This document shows positions 7,356-11,525 of a stretch of DNA of 11,525 bases, piece after piece (positions within the stretch are counted from its first letter, which is position 1; each line of letters starts with the position of its first letter). Both the position numbers and the translations under genes were made by a program. Origin of the DNA: Bacteriovoracaceae bacterium UBA4573. Lineage in GTDB: Bacteria > Bdellovibrionota > UBA1018 > UBA923. The notes below the pieces were generated by a model. That model was not told where the DNA came from. It searched no databases and was given only the letters and a program-made list of their open reading frames with translations. The stretch spans positions 6,780 through 18,304 of the forward strand of contig DGKJ01000110.1 of NCBI GenBank assembly GCA_002387735.1, given 5' to 3'.

Positions 7356-8753
7356 ATGTTTAATTTAAAAAAGTGGTCCCCTCAGGAAGTAGTTCTCGCT
7401 ACAGCGATCGTTCTTATCGCAGCGATCTACAGCTATTTCTTTATTTATTTGCCGCAGTATTGGACCTTACGCGACGATTATGGCTTTGCACTCAAATGGG
7501 GGGCTAATCCCGACAAAGTTGTCGACTATGGTTGGGCCTACCTAAAAGGCATAATGACTCACGGTCGTTTTCAACCGATGGACGTCTTGAACCGCGTAAT
7601 ACATTACGGGATCCTGCCAATTGATGCCAGGTACTTTCGAATTTCCTTTTTTATAAGCGTATTCATATCGGTCGTAAGTTTTGTAGGCATTTTAAGGGTA
7701 TTTGGTTGCGCTCGTGATCAAATACTATTGGCGGTCTTGCTGTTAGTCTCCAATCATTCTCTTAAAGAAATGCTCACGACCATGACTGTGTCGGAACGTA
7801 TCGGCGCTATGTATTTTATGGTTGCGTTATGGGCCTATTCCGCCAATTGGAAAAATTCTCAATGGTGGGCATTGCTAATTTTTCCACTATCCTTCTTCGG
7901 AAAAGAAAGCTTCGTAGTATTGGCCCCAGTTTTTGCCGTTGTTGCCTTTTTTCAAAAAAATAAGAAAAGTAATGCGGGTTTGATAGTCGCGCTTCTTTTG
8001 ATGATTGAAGCCCTAATTTTCGTAATATTTATTCGAAATTTGCCAAAATTATATACCGAAGGACTATCGTATTCAAATTTGGGTTTTTTCTCCATACTCC
8101 GCTCCTTTGTGGAGCCTCTAATAAAAAGCTTTGGTCCCGGCGTAATTTTTATATTGCTACCGTTAAGTCAAAAAAAAATCTGGAACACGCTGTCGCAGGC
8201 ACAGAGAGCTCTTGTGGCGATTGGTGCGGCTACCGTAGTAATTTTTACGTTGTTTATTAATATGTGGGGACCGTTCGATTCGTGGTTCTATCTTCATGTA
8301 ATTATTCCATTCGGTTGGGCCTTTATAGTAGCTGGCCTGGTGAGGTCGAAGTTTTTAGTTACTCGCGTTGGATTTGTGTTTTTGGCACTAACGATCGTTT
8401 ACCAGGTGATCAGCGTCGTGAATGGTAGTAAAAACTATTACGATTACTTCGAACGTTCTAGGCAGGTTGCTGATTATGCATGTCACGAATGGCGAAAAAA
8501 TCCCCACATTAAATTGGTTTCCAACTGTCACGAAGGCTCGCAGCAACTCAGTCGTTATCTATTAGGCGAAAATAAATGCGCTTCTGATTTCAAGGTCGAC
8601 TATCTGCGCACCACCGAGAGTGAGTTTGATTTTTTTGCAAATACATCCAAAAACACTTTGGTTTTATACAGTCGCTATTGTGACAACTGGGTGAGTTTGG
8701 GTTTTAGGCCCAAAGGCCTTTCGTTCGGAGCATGGACCGTAGTAGCAAGATAA
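7356..8753 (+). CDS. Polytopic membrane protein, probable GT-C-fold glycosyltransferase
   Basis: This 465-residue membrane protein is not assigned to a named family. A first hydrophobic helix (about 11-33) is followed by a long external-type loop (34-93) with an Arg-Asp-Asp-Tyr at 39-42. An acidic pair in the first large loop is typical of GT-C transferases that use polyprenyl-phosphate sugars. Many more hydrophobic segments follow, for example about 97-116, 122-133, 148-161, 170-199, 207-226, 260-270, 285-302, 308-327 and 337-354. The last 110 residues form a soluble tail with four cysteines (376, 391, 408, 442) that may form disulfides in the periplasm. The gene starts 7 nt after the glycosyltransferase stop. 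A TTG at 7329 would extend it by 9 residues and overlap that gene, but the ATG at 7356 is preferred; neither has a Shine-Dalgarno. The 3' end overlaps the convergent gene by 50 bp. The GT-C assignment rests on topology and the DD loop. Confidence 0.75.
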   Translation: MFNLKKWSPQEVVLATAIVLIAAIYSYFFIYLPQYWTLRDDYGFALKWGANPDKVVDYGWAYLKGIMTHGRFQPMDVLNRVIHYGILPIDARYFRISFFISVFISVVSFVGILRVFGCARDQILLAVLLLVSNHSLKEMLTTMTVSERIGAMYFMVALWAYSANWKNSQWWALLIFPLSFFGKESFVVLAPVFAVVAFFQKNKKSNAGLIVALLLMIEALIFVIFIRNLPKLYTEGLSYSNLGFFSILRSFVEPLIKSFGPGVIFILLPLSQKKIWNTLSQAQRALVAIGAATVVIFTLFINMWGPFDSWFYLHVIIPFGWAFIVAGLVRSKFLVTRVGFVFLALTIVYQVISVVNGSKNYYDYFERSRQVADYACHEWRKNPHIKLVSNCHEGSQQLSRYLLGENKCASDFKVDYLRTTESEFDFFANTSKNTLVLYSRYCDNWVSLGFRPKGLSFGAWTVVAR

Positions 8754-10407
8754 AGCTGCCGACAAACCCTGTTAGTGCTGCAATTAAAAAAAGATACGAT
8801 ATTATATTCAATCGGTACCAGGTTTTGTCGGGGGTTACCGCTAGATCCAACCGTGACTTAGATTGGGAAATATGAACTGCAATTCTTCCATCATTTCTTA
8901 AAAGGTCCTTTGCTCGTTCTCCATTGACGTAAATGTGATTCCAAGGAAAGGCTGAAACATTAGTCAAATGCCACCCTGATTCTGCGGCCAGGGCAGATGG
9001 AACCTCACCAAAATGAGGGCTGTTTACCGTTATCGTTAGATTCGTTGTTTTCGCGGTTTTTAAATCTGCATTGTCTATTTGAGACCAAGGGCCAGTGGTG
9101 GTGTAATTTTTTAAAGGGCCGGTATCGTTGATCCAAGTTAAGTAAGATTTATCATTGCCTACTCCCACCTTGGATTTGTCAGTTTTTACAGCACCTACAT
9201 GAACTAATTTAATAATCAGACCTATCAGAATATAAACCATAAGAGGAGCAATGGTCCTCCTATGTTTTTCTAGGTTTGTTCCTAAGAGAGCCAAAAAGAG
9301 AAAAAGATTCACATACGTAACTAGGCGATAGGGAAACTGTACTATGGTCAAACTGCTCGGTATAAAATTCCAGCCTGTATTACTCACCGATAACCACAAA
9401 AAAATGCCAGCCAGCCCAAGACACGCAAATTTAAATGGTTTTAAGGTTTTGGTTCTAATTCCAAGGAGGACTAACAACAGTAGTGCGCCGTTAATTTGAG
9501 TTTCAAGATAGGGTGTATCAATTTTAGTGCCATTAATTAAAGACCGTTTATCAAACGGTATCGGAAACAAACGAGTGACGATCGTATCTACTGACTCAAT
9601 AAAATTAAGTATCGAAGTAGTAGAAATATGAAGATCTGATTTGTAGCGAATTATTGCGTAATATGATGAAAAATTAATAGCAAATGCTATTGCCCCCGCA
9701 AAAGATAAAATCAGCAGGATTCGAAAGTTGTTTTTGATTAGACTGGGAGCAAAAATTTGAAGTACTAAAAATAGTAGGGATGCAACTAATCCAAAATACA
9801 GTGTAGTAATAGGATGGTTTCCGGTTGCCCAAACCAAGGCCAAAACTAAGGAAAAAAAGTAAAAAATCTTGTGAGGTGTTTGACGAGTATTGGCCAATAG
9901 AACCGTAAGAGCGATCGTAGTAATTATTGACGCGGTTGCAACATACTCTGGTAAAGCTGCTCGGTGGTATAGATTTGTGAGCGAGTAGGTGCTGATGCTC
10001 ACGACAACCGTCGCAAAAGCGCTGGTGTCACGTTGGTGTCCTAAGCTGCGAAATGCGAGAAATACAGACGCGGCCTGGAAAAAAAACGAAAAAAATAAAA
10101 CAAGTCGAAGTCCGACTTCCGGTTGGAAAAGCGCACCGAGTAGTCCACCGAAAATGTAGAGCCATCGTCCATAAAAAACGTGGTACGGTAGTCCGATAAA
10201 ATTATTAGTTGAAACTACATCGGGGATCCACAGATGTGATCTAAAGTAATTCGAAATGTAACCGACGGGCCACAGGTGGTTTAGCCAGTCCGAACAAAAG
10301 TAATGACCGGTGAGCAGCAGGGGAACCATGGCCATAGTAAGGGCAGCGAGGCAGAGAAATTCAATTTTATTCTGATTAAGTGAGTGAAACAGTTTGAATT
10401 TAGTCAT
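8704..10407 (-). CDS. Large membrane protein, PTPS-related/YfhO-like (GT-C-like) with C-terminal beta domain
   Basis: This 567-residue polytopic protein has about ten or more hydrophobic segments (for example 16-33, 100-118, 128-145, 159-172, 181-219, 228-247, 307-316, 325-341, 362-376, 387-401). Features typical of the bacterial PTPS-related/YfhO-like membrane family are seen. Asp40 and His44 (SDWLNHLWPV) follow the first helix, PYHVFYGRWLYIFGGLLGA lies at 74-92, a conserved-looking HRAALPEY is at 148-155, and QFPYRLV is at 357-363, resembling the QFPWRF box. Residues about 405-530 are a soluble, beta-rich segment, with PWNHIYVNGERA near 488-499 resembling the PGWxVxVDG turn of YfhO. A final helix lies at 534-557. 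YfhO-like proteins act in lipid-linked glycosylation or glycolipid modification of the envelope; the substrate here is unknown. The ATG at 10407 is 24 bp from the divergent flippase start. The tail overlaps the convergent gene by 50 bp. Confidence 0.8.
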   Translation of the reverse strand: MTKFKLFHSLNQNKIEFLCLAALTMAMVPLLLTGHYFCSDWLNHLWPVGYISNYFRSHLWIPDVVSTNNFIGLPYHVFYGRWLYIFGGLLGALFQPEVGLRLVLFFSFFFQAASVFLAFRSLGHQRDTSAFATVVVSISTYSLTNLYHRAALPEYVATASIITTIALTVLLANTRQTPHKIFYFFSLVLALVWATGNHPITTLYFGLVASLLFLVLQIFAPSLIKNNFRILLILSFAGAIAFAINFSSYYAIIRYKSDLHISTTSILNFIESVDTIVTRLFPIPFDKRSLINGTKIDTPYLETQINGALLLLVLLGIRTKTLKPFKFACLGLAGIFLWLSVSNTGWNFIPSSLTIVQFPYRLVTYVNLFLFLALLGTNLEKHRRTIAPLMVYILIGLIIKLVHVGAVKTDKSKVGVGNDKSYLTWINDTGPLKNYTTTGPWSQIDNADLKTAKTTNLTITVNSPHFGEVPSALAAESGWHLTNVSAFPWNHIYVNGERAKDLLRNDGRIAVHISQSKSRLDLAVTPDKTWYRLNIISYLFLIAALTGFVGSFILLLRSMLRTKGLWA

Positions 10408-10431
10408 GCCTGTGCGAGTCTCAAATTAAGA
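10408..10431. promoter_or_regulatory. Short divergent spacer between the YfhO-like gene and the flippase gene
   Basis: Only 24 bp separate the two divergent start codons. This is too little for two full promoters, so at least one promoter probably lies inside the opposite gene. No recognisable -10/-35 pair or strong ribosome-binding site is visible here. Confidence 0.35.
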
Positions 10432-11525
10432 ATGAAGAGAAACTTTTTGGCTTGGTCGCTGCATACCTTTTGGACGCTAGCGGAGCACGCGAGCACTCGA
10501 ATATTGGACGCAATTGTAACGATTGTGCTCATTCGGATTTTTTCCACTGAACAGTTTGGTCTTTTTTCAATTTATCAAAGTTGGACTGGTATTGCACTCT
10601 TGTTTTTGCCCTCGTTAGAGTTGGCGCTCTATCGTGACTACAATAGGCTCAAGAACCAGGGTTCATTGGCGCGGGAGCTCTCGGTTTATCGTCAGTTTAA
10701 TTATATTAAGATGTTTGTAGCGTTGATGTTTGCATTCGCTATTTCCTTAATTCCGAATGACATGAATTGGACAGTACGATTTGCAATTGTGATTTTTGCT
10801 TTTGCCTTGCCGCTCTCACAGGCGTTTTACGGTTTTTTGCGGGAGATACTTAGATTCGAACTAAGAACGAAGTGGGTAGCCTTAATTGGCGCAGTGCAGA
10901 GATTGGTGCTTATTGGAGCTATAATTGGTGTCGCACGCCTTCGGCCGGGAGACGCAAGCGCCATATCGGGAACCGCGATATTAATCTACGTACTATTCGG
11001 GTGGGTCTGGGGAGTGCCGCTAAGAGGCGCATTTAAAGTTTCAAAAGAAAATTTCGGAAAATATTTGCAGCGGATGAAAGCCATTCTTTCTTCCACGGTA
11101 CTGTGGATACATCTAAATGGAGTAATGGCTCAGTTTATTCAAACACTTGATACTTTTTTCCTAGGGAATCTCGGTGTTGCATTGGAAACTGTGGGTGTTT
11201 ATTCCATTACTTTAAAGAGCGCGAATTTTTTCCAGGTTCTCCCGGTAGCATTGGTCAATCCGTTCGGAGTGTATCTGGGGCGCAACGCTGGAAACGCATC
11301 TTTTTTAGAAGAGGCAAAACTTTTAAAAAAAATGATCCTAGGTTTTGTAACCCTGTGCGGTAGTTTGTACCTTTTTGGGCATTTCTTCGCCCTAGAAATT
11401 TTAAATGCCGTAGGTCGCGGAAAAATTAGCGTCGAAAATGTGGATTTAGCGCTAACACTATTTCGCTGGCAATTGGCGGGCGTACTGCTTCTGTGTGTAA
11501 CCCATCCATTAACCACCTATATAGG
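10432..11525 (+). CDS. Polysaccharide/lipid-linked oligosaccharide flippase (MOP superfamily, Wzx-like), C-terminus cut by window edge
   Basis: The frame is open from the ATG at 10432 to the right edge, giving 364 residues without a stop. The protein is hydrophobic throughout, with segments near 25-38, 50-62, 92-107, 114-134, 148-167, 180-194, 219-236, 242-262, 266-280, 301-320 and 345-357. The N-terminal pattern (Arg23, Asp26, then a helix ending IRIFSTEQFGLFSIYQ) and the mid-protein DTFFLGNLG...VGVYSITLK segment (240-262) are typical of polysaccharide-biosynthesis flippases, which move lipid-linked sugars across the inner membrane. Full-length relatives are usually 400-500 residues, so the last helices are missing. 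The start has only a weak purine stretch (AAG) before it. It is head-to-head with the YfhO-like gene and fits the lipid-linked glycan theme. The cargo is unknown; members of the superfamily also export other lipids. Confidence 0.85.
   Translation, partial: MKRNFLAWSLHTFWTLAEHASTRILDAIVTIVLIRIFSTEQFGLFSIYQSWTGIALLFLPSLELALYRDYNRLKNQGSLARELSVYRQFNYIKMFVALMFAFAISLIPNDMNWTVRFAIVIFAFALPLSQAFYGFLREILRFELRTKWVALIGAVQRLVLIGAIIGVARLRPGDASAISGTAILIYVLFGWVWGVPLRGAFKVSKENFGKYLQRMKAILSSTVLWIHLNGVMAQFIQTLDTFFLGNLGVALETVGVYSITLKSANFFQVLPVALVNPFGVYLGRNAGNASFLEEAKLLKKMILGFVTLCGSLYLFGHFFALEILNAVGRGKISVENVDLALTLFRWQLAGVLLLCVTHPLTTYI

Noticed and set aside
8706..8719. AGGCC-CAAA-GGCCT hairpin as a bidirectional terminator
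   Set aside because: The stem is only 5 bp and neither strand has the T-run expected of an intrinsic terminator.
11199..11516. 105-codon minus-strand frame near the right edge
   Set aside because: It is a shadow of the flippase gene, which is open from 10432 to the edge in a hydrophobic, family-typical frame.

Overview
The window looks like chromosomal DNA from a Gram-negative bacterium with moderate GC. It is packed almost entirely with genes. The only clear non-coding gaps are 75 bp (2487-2561), 7 bp (7349-7355) and 24 bp (10408-10431). Few start codons have a recognisable Shine-Dalgarno sequence. The lineage cannot be fixed from this sequence. Many envelope-lipid and glycan genes, and a bacterial proline-tRNA ligase with an internal editing domain, would fit a deltaproteobacterial or Bdellovibrionota-like organism, but that is only an inference.

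Housekeeping half (1-4289): a partial cobalamin-dependent methionine synthase (metH) is read leftward from 2486 and runs off the left edge. Divergent from it is a complete proline-tRNA ligase (proS). The 75 bp between them must hold both promoters and contains a perfect 6-bp inverted repeat.

Envelope half (4284-11525): proS converges with, and overlaps by 6 bp, a PAP2/AUR1-like membrane phosphatase or phosphotransferase on the minus strand. Its start codon overlaps the likely start codon of a rightward four-gene operon at a shared CATG (5304-5307). The operon encodes an exported protein with a possible SRPBCC-like C-terminus, an isoprenylcysteine/phospholipid methyltransferase-like membrane protein, an ALG5/DPM1-like family 2 glycosyltransferase, and a GT-C-like polytopic membrane protein. 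The first three are joined by 4-nt stop/start overlaps, and the fourth follows after 7 nt. This operon converges, with a 50-bp overlap, on a leftward gene for a second large membrane protein of the PTPS-related/YfhO-like type. That gene is divergent by 24 bp from a partial flippase of the polysaccharide-export type, which runs off the right edge.

Taken together, a GT2 that could charge a polyprenyl phosphate with a sugar, a flippase, two GT-C-like membrane proteins, a PAP2 enzyme, a small membrane methyltransferase and an exported protein form a plausible lipid-linked sugar or glycolipid-modification locus. The families are recognised from motifs. The pathway, substrates and joint function are inferred. 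No RNA genes, mobile elements, CRISPR arrays or convincing intrinsic terminators were seen.
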